Source: an uncultured Prevotellaceae bacterium
GTDB lineage: Bacteria > Bacteroidota > Bacteroidia > Bacteroidales > Bacteroidaceae
Assembly: GCA_946540735.1 (NCBI GenBank)
Contig: CAMNIN010000034.1
Coordinates: forward strand, 1 to 41,071
Reading direction: 5' to 3'
Length of the DNA: 41,071 nucleotides
Part shown: positions 26,285-35,037 of the stretch, piece after piece
Numbering within the stretch: the first letter of the stretch is position 1
Layout of the letters: each line of letters begins with the position of its first letter
Program-made: the position numbers and the translations under genes
Notes under the pieces: generated by a model
What the model saw: the letters and a program-made list of their open reading frames with translations, nothing else
What the model was told of the DNA's origin: nothing
The model's database searches: none

Positions 26285-27505
26285 ATGACCCGACAGACCA
26301 TACGCCGATATCTGCCTCTTCTGAAAGCCCTCCGCAGCTTACGCCAGATAGCTGCCAAGTGCAAAAGGGGTGTGGCATGGCTTCTCAGAGGCCTGTCCTT
26401 CTTCAGCCCACGCCACTGGATGAAGCGCATGGACTGGTATATCATCAAGAAATTCATCGGGACGTATATCTACTCCATCATCCTCATCATCTCGATATCC
26501 ATCGTCTTTGATGTGAATGAGAACCTGGCGAAATTCTCGCAATACAATGCGCCACTCAAAGCCATTGTGTTTGACTACTACGCCAATTTCGTGCCTTATT
26601 TCGCCAACCTGTTCAGTCCGCTCTTCGTCTTCATCTCCGTGATCTTCTTCACGTCGAAACTGGCTGGCAATTCCGAGATCATCTCCATGCTGGCCTCAGG
26701 CATGTCTTTCCGCCGCCTGCTGCGCCCCTATATGATCTCATGTGTCATCATCTCGCTGGTCACGTTTTATCTGGGTGCCTACGTGATCCCCCACGGGACA
26801 GTGATCAAGCAGAATTTTGAGACGCTATACAAAAACAAGCGCAAGAACACATCGGCCGAAAACGTGCAGATGCAAGTGGCGCAGGGTGTCATCGCTTATA
26901 TCCAACATTACGACAACACCCGGAAATGCGGCTATGGGTTCTGCCTTGACAAGTTTGAGAACAAGAAACTCGTCAGCCACATGAACGCCACGGAAATCCG
27001 TTACGACACCATCAGCGACAGCAAGTTTCATTGGCGGGTATACAACTGGAAAATCCGCGAGCTGCACGGACTGAAAGAGACCATCACGCAGGGATCGCAG
27101 AAAGACACGGTGATCATGATGGAACCCACTGACCTTGTCTATTCCAAAGGACAGCAGGAGACGTTCACAAGTCCTGAATTGCGAGACTACATCTCAAAGC
27201 AACAGAGCAGGGGCTCAGGAAATGTGGTGCAATACGAGGTAGAGTACCACAAGCGCATCGCCTCCTCGTTTGCCTCATTCATTCTCACCATTATCGGTGC
27301 ATCGCTCTCCTCGCGCAAGCGAAAGGGTGGCATGGGAATGTATCTGGGCATAGGTCTGGTGCTCAGTTTCAGCTACATCATGCTCCAGACCATCTCGTCC
27401 ACCTTCGCCATCAATGCCGGATTCCCCCCGATGATGGCGGCATGGGTGCCCAATATCACTTTCGCCTTTGTGGCATATTTCTGTTACCGTCAGGCCCCCA
27501 ATTAA
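26285..27505 (+). CDS. LptF/LptG (YjgP/YjgQ)-family permease
   Basis: LptF/G-type proteins form the inner-membrane part of the lipopolysaccharide extraction machine. The 406-residue protein has an N-terminal membrane segment after MDWYIIKKFIGTYIYSIILIISISIVFD, further segments around residues 100-175, a periplasmic beta-jellyroll-like middle (about 190-315) and membrane segments at the end (SSFASFILTIIGASLSS, GIGLVLSFSYIMLQTI). The first 45 residues are a basic, non-conserved extension; homologues usually begin near the ATG at 26420, which would give 361 residues. It sits 15 nt after tgt and 23 nt before the helicase gene. Whether it is LptF or LptG is not decided. Confidence 0.87.
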   Translation: MTRQTIRRYLPLLKALRSLRQIAAKCKRGVAWLLRGLSFFSPRHWMKRMDWYIIKKFIGTYIYSIILIISISIVFDVNENLAKFSQYNAPLKAIVFDYYANFVPYFANLFSPLFVFISVIFFTSKLAGNSEIISMLASGMSFRRLLRPYMISCVIISLVTFYLGAYVIPHGTVIKQNFETLYKNKRKNTSAENVQMQVAQGVIAYIQHYDNTRKCGYGFCLDKFENKKLVSHMNATEIRYDTISDSKFHWRVYNWKIRELHGLKETITQGSQKDTVIMMEPTDLVYSKGQQETFTSPELRDYISKQQSRGSGNVVQYEVEYHKRIASSFASFILTIIGASLSSRKRKGGMGMYLGIGLVLSFSYIMLQTISSTFAINAGFPPMMAAWVPNITFAFVAYFCYRQAPN

Positions 27506-27528
27506 ACTGACTTCATCAACATGCGACT

Positions 27529-28812
27529 ATGAGATTTGACGAACTATATCTGAACGACAATATCCTTGATGCGCTTGACGACATGCGCTTCGAAACATGC
27601 ACCCCCATCCAGGAGAAGTGTATCCCTGAAATACTTGACGGCCGAGACCTGATCGGCGTGGCACAGACCGGAACGGGAAAGACCGCGGCCTATCTGCTGC
27701 CCATCCTCAGCCTGATCGACGACGGATTCTATCCTGATGACGCCATCAACTGTGTCATCATGAGTCCGACGAGGGAGCTGGCGCAACAGATCGACCAGGC
27801 CATGGAAGGATTTGGCTATTACCTCAATGGCATCGGCAGTGTGGCTGTTTACGGCGGAAACGACGGCGGCCGATATGACCAGGAGACCAAGGGGCTGCAA
27901 CTCGGGGCCAATGTCGTGATCGCCACACCTGGCCGGCTCATCAGCCACATCACCATGGGACATGCCGACCTCAGCCGGCTGTCATTCTTCGTGCTCGACG
28001 AGGCCGACCGGATGCTCGATATGGGATTCAGCGAGGATATCCTGAAAATCAGCAGTCACATCCCGCCGACCTGCCAGACCATCATGTTTTCCGCCACCAT
28101 GCCCGAAAAGATCGAGCAACTGGCCAAGACCCTGCTGAAGAATCCCGTGGAGGTGAAACTCGCAGTGAGCCGGCCAGCCGACAATATCCGCCAAGTGGCT
28201 TACGTATGTCATGAGAACCAGAAACTCGGCATCATTCGTCATCTGTTCCGCAACAATGAACTCAGCCGTGTCATCATTTTCGCCGGCTCAAAGCTGAAAG
28301 TCAAGGAAATCAACCGCTCGCTGCGCCAAATGAAAATCAACTGCGGCGAAATGCACTCCGACCTCGACCAAAGCCAGCGTGACGAGATGATGTATCGTTT
28401 CAAGAGCGGCCAAGTGGATGTGCTTGTGGCCACCGACATCGTGGCCCGCGGCATCGACATCGACGATATCGCCACGGTGATGAATTTCGACGTGCCCCAC
28501 GACAGCGAGGACTACGTCCACCGTATCGGCCGCACCGCCAGGGCACAGCGCGACGGAAAGGCCATCACACTGGTGCGTGGAAAGGAAATCCGTGATTTCA
28601 TGCAGATAGAGAAATTCCTGGGGTATGCCGTCGACAAAATGCCACTCCCCGAAGGACTGGGCGAAGCACCGGAGTACAAGCCCATGAATCTGAAAAGCCA
28701 CAACGACAGAGGCCGGCACAATGGGCGCAGGCGCCGCGGCACCCGCTCTGACCAGAAATCATCACAGCCTCGCAAGAACCGTCGTCGCTCTTCTGGCAAG
28801 AAACAATCCTAA
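27529..28812 (+). CDS. DEAD-box RNA helicase
   Basis: This ATP-dependent RNA-unwinding enzyme is of the RhlE/CshA type, acting in ribosome assembly or RNA decay. The 427-residue protein has the Q motif (FETCTPIQEKCIPEIL), motif I AQTGTGKT (45-52), PTRELAQQ, TPGRL, motif II DEAD (157-160), SAT, and in the second domain IIFAGSK, ATDIVARGIDI and HRIGRTARA. A basic tail of about 45 residues rich in Arg, Lys, Asn and Ser probably binds RNA. The ATG at 27529 is preferred over an out-of-frame ATG at 27521. It lies in a tight run with the LptF/G-type gene and GH53 gene. Confidence 0.95.
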   Translation: MRFDELYLNDNILDALDDMRFETCTPIQEKCIPEILDGRDLIGVAQTGTGKTAAYLLPILSLIDDGFYPDDAINCVIMSPTRELAQQIDQAMEGFGYYLNGIGSVAVYGGNDGGRYDQETKGLQLGANVVIATPGRLISHITMGHADLSRLSFFVLDEADRMLDMGFSEDILKISSHIPPTCQTIMFSATMPEKIEQLAKTLLKNPVEVKLAVSRPADNIRQVAYVCHENQKLGIIRHLFRNNELSRVIIFAGSKLKVKEINRSLRQMKINCGEMHSDLDQSQRDEMMYRFKSGQVDVLVATDIVARGIDIDDIATVMNFDVPHDSEDYVHRIGRTARAQRDGKAITLVRGKEIRDFMQIEKFLGYAVDKMPLPEGLGEAPEYKPMNLKSHNDRGRHNGRRRRGTRSDQKSSQPRKNRRRSSGKKQS

Positions 28813-28824
28813 AGCAATCTTGAT

Positions 28825-30087
28825 ATGAAAAAGAACCTCACTTTCGTGTTCCTGCTCCTCGCCATCAGCTGCATGGCAGACGGGAAATTCTTTGGTGGCG
28901 ACATATCCCTGCTCAAATCCTACATAGACCATGGAGCCACTTATCTCACCCAAGATGGGGAGAGAATCGACAACCCCCTCTATTATTTTCATCACACCAA
29001 CGAGATGAACACCATGCGAGTGAGACTGTTTGTCAATCCCGAGAACGCCACCTCTGAGGATAAAGGACAAGGAGTGGTGCAAGATCTCGCCTATGTGAAG
29101 CAACTGGGCAAGATGATCAAAGACGCAGGAATGGCCTTCATGCTTGACTTCCATTATTCCGACAGTTGGGCAGACCCTGCCAAGCAATGGACTCCGGCCG
29201 CATGGGCAAACCTTAACGACGAACAGCTCAACGACAAGATCTATACCTACACGAAAGAGGTGCTGGAGGAACTGAAAGCTGCAGGCGCCACTCCGGATTT
29301 CATACAGACCGGCAATGAAATCAGTTACGGCATGCTTTGGGGCAAGAAAGGCACGTCTTCGCCCAAGAAATGCTATGCTTACGATGACACCAACTGGCCT
29401 CGTTTCACCCTCCTGCTGAAGCAAGCTATCCAAGCGTGTCATGATGCTTGCCCTGACGCGCAAGTGATCCTCCACACTGAAAGAGTGGCACAGCCAGACT
29501 ATCTCAAAGCCTTCTACGACAAGATGGCTGCATACGGAGTCGACTACGACATCATCGGCCTCTCGTATTATTCCTACTTCCATGGCGACCTCCCGCAGCT
29601 TGATGCAGCCCTCAACAAATTGGAAAGCAATTTCCCCGATAAGAAAATCATGCTCGTCGAGGTGGGTTATTACCATGACTGGCAGCCCAACGACGTGACA
29701 CACGACTTATCAGCGACTTATCCCGTCAATGGAGAAGGCCAGAAAGCATTCACCGAGGCCCTGATTGCCACCGCCAACAAGCACACCCAGGTGAACGGAC
29801 TCTTCTGGTGGTTTATGGAAGCCAATGAATACGGCCTGGACTGGAACACCCAGAGAGTGACCGACAAATGGTATAATGCCGGTCTCTTTGACAACCAAAC
29901 CGGCAAAGCAGAACCCGCACTCTACATTCTCAAGAATTTTCTTGGAGGTGCCGGCGTGCGTCAAGTCGTATCACCGACCACCCCAACCTATTTTTACGAC
30001 ATCAATGGCCGGCGCATACCGAATGGGGCTGATAACCTTCCATCAGGATTGTATATCAAAGACGGGAAAAAGATACTGCAAAAATAA
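28825..30087 (+). CDS. Secreted GH53 endo-beta-1,4-galactanase with sorting-like tail
   Basis: GH53 enzymes cut beta-1,4-galactan of type I arabinogalactan in pectin. The 420-residue protein has a signal peptide (MKKNLTFVFLLLAISCMAD), the family opening FFGGDISLLKSYIDHGATY, NTMRVRLFVNP, MAFMLDFHYSDSWADPAKQ, the acid/base Glu165 in TGNEIS and the nucleophile Glu279 in MLVEVGYY. Both catalytic residues and the barrel are intact. It ends with YDINGRRIPNG...SGLYIKDGKK, matching the tail of two other exported proteins here. It starts 12 nt after the helicase stop and is followed by a strong terminator, so it is the last gene of the lon run rather than part of a SusC/D locus. Confidence 0.92.
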   Translation: MKKNLTFVFLLLAISCMADGKFFGGDISLLKSYIDHGATYLTQDGERIDNPLYYFHHTNEMNTMRVRLFVNPENATSEDKGQGVVQDLAYVKQLGKMIKDAGMAFMLDFHYSDSWADPAKQWTPAAWANLNDEQLNDKIYTYTKEVLEELKAAGATPDFIQTGNEISYGMLWGKKGTSSPKKCYAYDDTNWPRFTLLLKQAIQACHDACPDAQVILHTERVAQPDYLKAFYDKMAAYGVDYDIIGLSYYSYFHGDLPQLDAALNKLESNFPDKKIMLVEVGYYHDWQPNDVTHDLSATYPVNGEGQKAFTEALIATANKHTQVNGLFWWFMEANEYGLDWNTQRVTDKWYNAGLFDNQTGKAEPALYILKNFLGGAGVRQVVSPTTPTYFYDINGRRIPNGADNLPSGLYIKDGKKILQK

Positions 30088-30117
30088 CATTACACCTATT
30101 ATTATAATATGACAAGA

Positions 30118-30151
30118 CATGGTGGGCGCACACAGCCCACCATGCTTTTTT
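30118..30151 (+). terminator. Strong terminator at the end of the lon-GH53 run
   Basis: CATGGTGGGC (30118-30127) pairs perfectly with GCCCACCATG (30135-30144) over a 7-nt loop, followed by CTTTTTTATA. This is a textbook intrinsic terminator. Confidence 0.9.
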
Positions 30152-30255
30152 ATACAAAAAAAGACCCAAAATGGCATTAAAAATGCCTTTTTATTTCATA
30201 AACAGGCAAAAAAGTAACTTTTTTCTATTTATTTCGATAATTTTCTTTCAATTTG

Positions 30256-30286
30256 TTTGGAGGTTCACAAAATAGTTGTACCTTTG
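30256..30286 (+). promoter_or_regulatory. gdhA promoter
   Basis: TTTG (30256-30259; a second TTTG at 30252), 19 nt, TACCTTTG (30279-30286). The leader to the ATG at 30344 is about 50 nt. Confidence 0.82.
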
Positions 30287-30343
30287 CATGCAGAAAATAA
30301 AAGGATGAACATTTTTTGATAACCAATAAAAAGTAAAAAGATT

Positions 30344-31678
30344 ATGATCGCATCAAAAGTTGTAGAGAATCTGCAGCAGAGGTTCCCGAACGAGCCTGAG
30401 TACATCCAGGCAGTCAGTCAGGTATTAGGTTCCATCGAAGAAGAGTACAACAAGCACCCTGAGTTTGAGCGCGCCAACCTCATCGAGCGCCTGTGCATTC
30501 CCGACAGGATTATTTCATTCCGTGTGACTTGGACAGACGACAAGGGCAACGTTCAGACCAACATGGGCTACCGTATCCAGCACAACAATGCCATCGGTCC
30601 TTATAAAGGTGGTATCCGCTATCACGCATCAGTGAACCCCTCAATCCTGAAATTCCTCGCTTTTGAGCAGACATTCAAGAACTCACTCACCACACTCCCC
30701 ATGGGTGGTGCAAAGGGTGGCAGCGACTTCTCCCCTCGCGGCAAGAGCAATGCAGAGGTGATGCGTTTCTGCCAGGCATTCATGACTGAGCTTTATCGTC
30801 ACGTAGGTCCCGATGAAGACGTACCCGCTGGAGATATCGGCGTTGGTGGCCGTGAGGTGGGCTACATGTTCGGCATGTATAAGAAACTCACCCATCAGTT
30901 CACAGGCATGCTGACCGGAAAGGGCCAGGAGTTTGGCGGCTCACGCATCCGTCCTGAGGCCACTGGTTACGGCAACGTGTATTTCCTCCAGAACATGCTG
31001 AAGACCCGCGGTCTTGACATCAAGGGCAAGACGATCCTTGTTTCCGGTAGTGGCAACGTGGCTCAGTATACAGTAGAGAAATGTATTGAACTTGGCGGCA
31101 AGGTCGTCACCATGTCTGACTCCGACGGCTATATCTACGATCCCGACGGCATCGACCGTGAGAAGCTCGACTGGATCATGGAGCTGAAGAATGTGGAGCG
31201 TGGCCGTATCCGTGAATATGCTGAGGAATATGGCGTGAAGTATGTGGAAGGTGCCAAGCCATGGGGTGAGAAGGCCGACATAGCCCTCCCGTCAGCCACC
31301 CAGAACGAGATTGACGGCGACGCGGCCAAGACCCTGATTGCCAATGGTGTGATCGCTGTGAGCGAAGGTGCCAACATGCCTTCTACCCCCGAGGCTATCA
31401 AGGTATTCCAGGATGCGAAGATCCTCTACTCACCAGGTAAGGCAGCCAATGCTGGTGGTGTGGCCGTTTCGGGTCTCGAGATGAGCCAGAACAGCGAGCG
31501 TCTGCGCTGGAGCCGTGAGGAGGTCGATGCCAAACTGCATGACATCATGAACGACATCCACGCCAACTGCGTGAAGTATGGCACAGAGGCTGATGGCTAC
31601 ATCAACTATGTGAAGGGTGCCAATATCGCCGGTTTCCTGAAAGTGGCCAAGGCTATGATGGCTCAAGGCATTCTATAA
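30344..31678 (+). CDS. gdhA: NADP-type glutamate dehydrogenase
   Basis: This enzyme interconverts 2-oxoglutarate plus ammonia and glutamate and is the main ammonia-assimilation route in many gut Bacteroidales. The 444-residue length is typical of the hexameric bacterial class. Seen motifs are the substrate site GPYKGGIRYH, the catalytic-lysine block LPMGGAKGGSDF (Lys124), the conserved DVPAGDIGVGGREVGYM and the dinucleotide loop LVSGSGNVAQY. NADPH preference is inferred from family resemblance. The gene is monocistronic, between its own canonical promoter and a terminator. The product is soluble and cytoplasmic. Confidence 0.96.
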   Translation: MIASKVVENLQQRFPNEPEYIQAVSQVLGSIEEEYNKHPEFERANLIERLCIPDRIISFRVTWTDDKGNVQTNMGYRIQHNNAIGPYKGGIRYHASVNPSILKFLAFEQTFKNSLTTLPMGGAKGGSDFSPRGKSNAEVMRFCQAFMTELYRHVGPDEDVPAGDIGVGGREVGYMFGMYKKLTHQFTGMLTGKGQEFGGSRIRPEATGYGNVYFLQNMLKTRGLDIKGKTILVSGSGNVAQYTVEKCIELGGKVVTMSDSDGYIYDPDGIDREKLDWIMELKNVERGRIREYAEEYGVKYVEGAKPWGEKADIALPSATQNEIDGDAAKTLIANGVIAVSEGANMPSTPEAIKVFQDAKILYSPGKAANAGGVAVSGLEMSQNSERLRWSREEVDAKLHDIMNDIHANCVKYGTEADGYINYVKGANIAGFLKVAKAMMAQGIL

Positions 31679-31703
31679 TCGAAAAGACTACCTATAGACG
31701 GAT

Positions 31704-31739
31704 GCTCCCCCGGGTGACTTCACCTTGGGGAGCTCTGTA
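31704..31739 (+). terminator. gdhA terminator
   Basis: GCTCCCC (31704-31710) pairs with GGGGAGC (31727-31733), and an inner GGTGA/TCACC stem (31713-31724) lengthens the hairpin. It is followed by TCTGTATTTATA. Confidence 0.78.
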
Positions 31740-31785
31740 TTTATAAGGATTGGTATTCTTTAGAACACGTTATTTTGGTCGTCAA

Positions 31786-32028
31786 TCAACTCTTTGACGC
31801 CACAGCTAAAGACGTCTCAGCAGCGGCAAATGTATAACTATCATACATTATCCATTTGCCATTCTCATAGGTCAGGGGATTAAAAATATAAACATGCCAC
31901 CATTGGTTGGTGTCAGGATCCGTAGGGGGATAAAAATAATATGAAAAAACATCACAAACAAGCAAAAGTAGAAAGAAATTCAATCTGTTGACAATGTTTA
32001 TACATATAAAATCAATGTTAACATACAA
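31786..32028 (-). pseudogene. Possible gene remnant with a protein-like C-terminal stretch
   Basis: This weak call covers an open frame of 80 codons without a good ATG (TTG at 32028). The stretch DPDTNQWWHVYIFNPL followed by TYENGKWIMYDSYTF reads like real protein. The upstream part is AT-rich and hydrophobic, and I see no promoter. After the stop at 31786 another frame continues as KELIDDQNNVF before its own stop, so a frameshifted end is possible. It is unlike the neighbouring housekeeping genes. It could also be chance. The rest of 31740-32100 holds nothing else I recognise. Confidence 0.25.
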
Positions 32029-32119
32029 AACACAGTGTTATTTTGAAAATGATTAACAATTGGATAAGAAATGGACTTGGATGCAGACAGAAAAATTTCG
32101 GTTATTCAGATGAAATGAT

Positions 32120-32127
32120 TACTTTTG
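32120..32127 (+). promoter_or_regulatory. -7 element of the amidase gene
   Basis: TACTTTTG lies 35 nt before the ATG at 32163; at the -33 position with a 19-nt spacer is TTCG. Its place inside the longer open frame (from 32043) supports the shorter start. Confidence 0.6.
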
Positions 32128-32162
32128 CAAATAAAATACGGATCTTATCATTTCGCAGACGA

Positions 32163-32792
32163 ATGAAGAAAAGAAGAAGCAAGACGATACTCCCGTTGCT
32201 CGCAGCTCTCGTCATCACCCTGGCTTTAGGCGTGGCATTTACGCAATGCGAGAATGACGAGCAGTTGACCAATAGACAGTATCTGGAAATCGAATACCCC
32301 ACCCAGAATTACAGCCGGAGCATGAACAACGACGTTCAAGGCATCATCTTGCACCACACCGCGCTCCCCACGATCGAGCGGTCGCTCGAGATGCTCACCC
32401 TACCCAAGAACATCGTCAGCACCCACTGCGTGATCGACACCGACGGCACACGCTATATTCTGGCCGAACCCACCATTGTGACTTTCCACGCCGGGAAATC
32501 CATCCTCAACGGACGGGAGAAATGCAATGAGTTCACCATCGGTGTGGAGTTTCAGGGCAACACCGTGGAGAAGCCACTGACCGACGACCAAATCAGAAGC
32601 GCCGTAAAATATCTCAAGCCCGTGATGAGCCAATACAAAATTCCGATAGAGAACGTGGTCACCCATGAGTTTATCCGAAACAATTATCTGAACGCCCATC
32701 CGGAAGACACGCGCTGCAAAGACAAATGCGACATCACCCGACCCGAATACGAAAGGGTCATACAAGCCCTCAAGTCCTCGTCAGACCCTTAA
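32163..32792 (+). CDS. N-acetylmuramoyl-L-alanine amidase (Amidase_2/PGRP fold)
   Basis: This enzyme would cleave the bond between N-acetylmuramic acid and the stem peptide of peptidoglycan. The 209-residue product begins MKKRRSKTILPLLAALVITL, a signal or anchor segment, with Cys29 as a possible lipidation site though TQC is not an ideal lipobox. The fold signatures are GIILHHTALPT (zinc-type His64/65), STHCVIDTDGTRYIL, TVGVEFQGN-like TIGVEFQGN, and VVTHEFIRNN (His168). The third ligand region is HPEDTRCKDKCDI rather than the usual KxDPG, so the last ligand is uncertain. The frame is open from 32043, but a promoter box at 32120 and the signal sequence favour 32163. Likely periplasmic, for cell-wall recycling or remodelling. 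Confidence 0.85.
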   Translation: MKKRRSKTILPLLAALVITLALGVAFTQCENDEQLTNRQYLEIEYPTQNYSRSMNNDVQGIILHHTALPTIERSLEMLTLPKNIVSTHCVIDTDGTRYILAEPTIVTFHAGKSILNGREKCNEFTIGVEFQGNTVEKPLTDDQIRSAVKYLKPVMSQYKIPIENVVTHEFIRNNYLNAHPEDTRCKDKCDITRPEYERVIQALKSSSDP

Positions 32793-32851
32793 ATTCTGTT
32801 AAATATTAAGATAAAGACAGGCGAGGATCTGAAAATACGAAGAAAAAGTAG

Positions 32852-32859
32852 TAATTTTG
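32852..32859 (+). promoter_or_regulatory. -7 element of rplU-rpmA
   Basis: TAATTTTG lies 83 nt before the rplU start; no TTTG at -33. The leader contains GGCGG (32893-32897) pairing with CCGCC (32909-32913) around an 11-nt loop. It could be part of ribosomal-protein autoregulation, but that is a guess. Confidence 0.5.
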
Positions 32860-32942
32860 CACCCGATTTACTCCGTGGAGGCTCTAAAAAGTGGCGGCGC
32901 GGTGCTGTCCGCCTTGCGGAACAACCTGTTATACAATAAATA

Positions 32943-33260
32943 ATGTACGCAATTGTAGAAATCATGGGTCAACAGTTCAAGGCCGAGCAGGGAAAGAAGC
33001 TGTTCGTTCACCACATGAAGGATGTGGAAGAAGGCCAGTCTGTTGAGTTCGAGAAGGTGCTCCTTTTAGACAATGAGGGAGCCGTGACCGTAGGTGCTCC
33101 GACCGTGAAAGGAGCGAAAGTAGTTTGTGAAGTGGTTAAGCCACTTGTTAAGGGTGACAAAGTGATTGTCTTCAAGATGAAGCGCCGCAAGGACTCACGC
33201 AAGAAGAACGGCCATCGCGCCCAGTTCACCCAAGTAGAAATCAAATCAATAATCGGCTAA
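32943..33260 (+). CDS. rplU: 50S ribosomal protein L21
   Basis: L21 binds 23S rRNA on the large ribosomal subunit next to L20. The 105-residue protein begins [19 protein letters not shown], the family's YAIIxxGGxQxKV-like start, and carries the C-terminal basic motif [20 protein letters not shown] that contacts rRNA. The length is normal. It is followed 17 nt later by rpmA, the standard gene order. Identification is secure. Confidence 0.97.
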   Translation: MYAIVEIMGQQFKAEQGKKLFVHHMKDVEEGQSVEFEKVLLLDNEGAVTVGAPTVKGAKVVCEVVKPLVKGDKVIVFKMKRRKDSRKKNGHRAQFTQVEIKSIIG

Positions 33261-33277
33261 AAGAGGAGGACTAAGAA

Positions 33278-33541
33278 ATGGCACATAAAAAAGGTGTAGG
33301 TAGTTCAAAGAACGGCCGCGAGTCAGCATCACAGCGACTTGGTGTGAAGATTTGGGGTGGTCAGCGTGTAACAGCCGGCAACATCATCGTTCGCCAGCGT
33401 GGTACAAAGCACAATCCCGGTCAGAACGTAGGTATTGGTAAGGACGACACATTGTATGCACTTGTCGACGGCGTGGTGAATTTCCACAAAGGTGCCCGTG
33501 ACAAGAGTGTTGTGTCGGTAATCCCCGATGCCCAGGCATAA
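33278..33541 (+). CDS. rpmA: 50S ribosomal protein L27
   Basis: L27 reaches into the peptidyl-transferase centre with its N-terminal tail. The 87-residue protein begins [20 protein letters not shown] with the glycine-rich start directly after the initiator, so no cleavable Firmicutes-type leader is present. [21 protein letters not shown] is replaced here only in minor positions from the family pattern. GGACT just upstream may help initiation. The pair ends in a strong terminator. Confidence 0.97.
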   Translation: MAHKKGVGSSKNGRESASQRLGVKIWGGQRVTAGNIIVRQRGTKHNPGQNVGIGKDDTLYALVDGVVNFHKGARDKSVVSVIPDAQA

Positions 33542-33574
33542 ATTCAAATCAAAACTTATTCCAAACAAACACAG

Positions 33575-33607
33575 ATTCCCAGCCCATCAGGCTGGGAATT
33601 CTGCTTT
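33575..33607 (+). terminator. rplU-rpmA terminator
   Basis: ATTCCCAGCC (33575-33584) pairs perfectly with GGCTGGGAAT (33590-33599) over a 5-nt loop, followed by TCTGCTTTTTG. Confidence 0.88.
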
Positions 33608-33630
33608 TTGCAAATAATCGCCGCCAAATC

Positions 33631-33661
33631 TTTGATATTTACTGATTTTGGTGTAACTTTG
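33631..33661 (+). promoter_or_regulatory. serS operon promoter
   Basis: TTTG (33631-33634), 19 nt, TAACTTTG (33654-33661), 56 nt before the serS ATG. Complete consensus. Confidence 0.82.
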
Positions 33662-33717
33662 CTCCGATTTTATCACACCAAGCCGAAGCAACAAAAAATA
33701 TTAAACATAGAAACGAT

Positions 33718-35010
33718 ATGCTAACAATCAAACTTATCAGTGAGGAAACTGAACGCGTGATCAAAGGTCTTGAGAAAAAACACTTCAATGGTGCCCGTGA
33801 GGCAGTGGAGAAAGCACTTGCCATCGACAAGCGTCGCCGCGAGGCACAGCGTGAGCTTGACGCCACCAAACAGCAAGCCAAGCAGATGGCTTCTCAGATC
33901 GGTGCGCTCATGAAACAAGGCAAGCGCGAGGAGGCAGAGGCCGCCAAGCAAGAAGTGGGCAAGTTAAAATCACGTGACAAAGAACTCCAGGAAGCGATGG
34001 TAGAAGCGGAGAAAGAGCTCACGGCCCATCTTTGCACAATCCCCAACATACCCCATGAGTGTGTGCCAGAAGGTGCAGACGCCTCGGGCAACGTGATTGT
34101 GAAAGAAGGAGGCGAGAAGCCACAGTTGCCCGAAGGGGCACTTTGCCACTGGGATCTCTGCAAGAAATACAATCTCATCGACTTCGATCTCGGAGTGAAA
34201 ATCACTGGTAGCGGTTTCCCTGTCTATATCGGCAAAATGGCACGTTTCCAGCGTGCCCTTGAAGCTTTTTTCCTGGACGAAGCACGCAAGAGCGGCTACC
34301 TGGAGGTGCAGCCGCCGTATGTGGTAAACGAGGCCTCCGGCTATGGCACAGGCCAGTTGCCCGACAAAGAAGGACAGATGTATCACTGCACTGCCGACAA
34401 CCTTTATCTCATTCCCACTGCAGAAGTCCCCGTGACCAATATTTTCAGAGACGTGATTCTCGATGAAGACCAACTGCCCATCAAGCGTTGCGCATACTCG
34501 GGATGTTTCCGTCGTGAAGCCGGCAGCTATGGCAAGGACGTGAGAGGACTCAACCGCCTGCATCAGTTTGACAAGGTGGAGATCGTCCGCATCGACACCC
34601 CGCAGCATTCATATGAGAGTCTGAACGAAATGCTCGACCATGTGGAAGGTCTGATGAAAAAACTGGAGCAGCCCTACCATATCCTCCGTCTGTGCGGTGG
34701 CGACATGAGTTTCACTTCCGCCCTCTGCTATGACTTCGAAATCTGGAGTGCGGCTCAGGAAAGATGGCTGGAAGTTTCGTCGGTATCTAATTTCGAGAGC
34801 TATCAAGCCAATCGTCTGAAGTGCCGCTACCGTCATAGCGATGACAAGAAGATCGAGCTGTGCCATACGCTCAACGGCTCAGCATTGGCACTCCCACGCA
34901 TCGTGGCCGCCATCATGGAGAACAACCAGACACCGGAGGGAATACGCGTTCCGAAGGTGCTCGTGCCCTATTGCGGGTTCGAATACCTGGATGACAAGAA
35001 CTTCGAATAA
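33718..35010 (+). CDS. serS: Seryl-tRNA synthetase
   Basis: This class II aminoacyl-tRNA synthetase charges tRNA-Ser. The 430-residue protein has the long N-terminal coiled-coil arm that grips the tRNA variable arm (about residues 25-110, with QRELDATKQQAKQM and EAEAAKQEVGKLKSRDKELQ). Next come the TxE serine-binding motif in LIPTAEVPVTN, motif 2 (CFRREAGSYGKDVRGLNRLHQ) and motif 3 (LNGSALALPRIVAAIMENNQ). Family length. It opens a four-gene run in which the next gene follows by 27 nt. Confidence 0.97.
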   Translation: MLTIKLISEETERVIKGLEKKHFNGAREAVEKALAIDKRRREAQRELDATKQQAKQMASQIGALMKQGKREEAEAAKQEVGKLKSRDKELQEAMVEAEKELTAHLCTIPNIPHECVPEGADASGNVIVKEGGEKPQLPEGALCHWDLCKKYNLIDFDLGVKITGSGFPVYIGKMARFQRALEAFFLDEARKSGYLEVQPPYVVNEASGYGTGQLPDKEGQMYHCTADNLYLIPTAEVPVTNIFRDVILDEDQLPIKRCAYSGCFRREAGSYGKDVRGLNRLHQFDKVEIVRIDTPQHSYESLNEMLDHVEGLMKKLEQPYHILRLCGGDMSFTSALCYDFEIWSAAQERWLEVSSVSNFESYQANRLKCRYRHSDDKKIELCHTLNGSALALPRIVAAIMENNQTPEGIRVPKVLVPYCGFEYLDDKNFE

Positions 35011-35037
35011 CTGAGATACATACACGCTATTGACATT

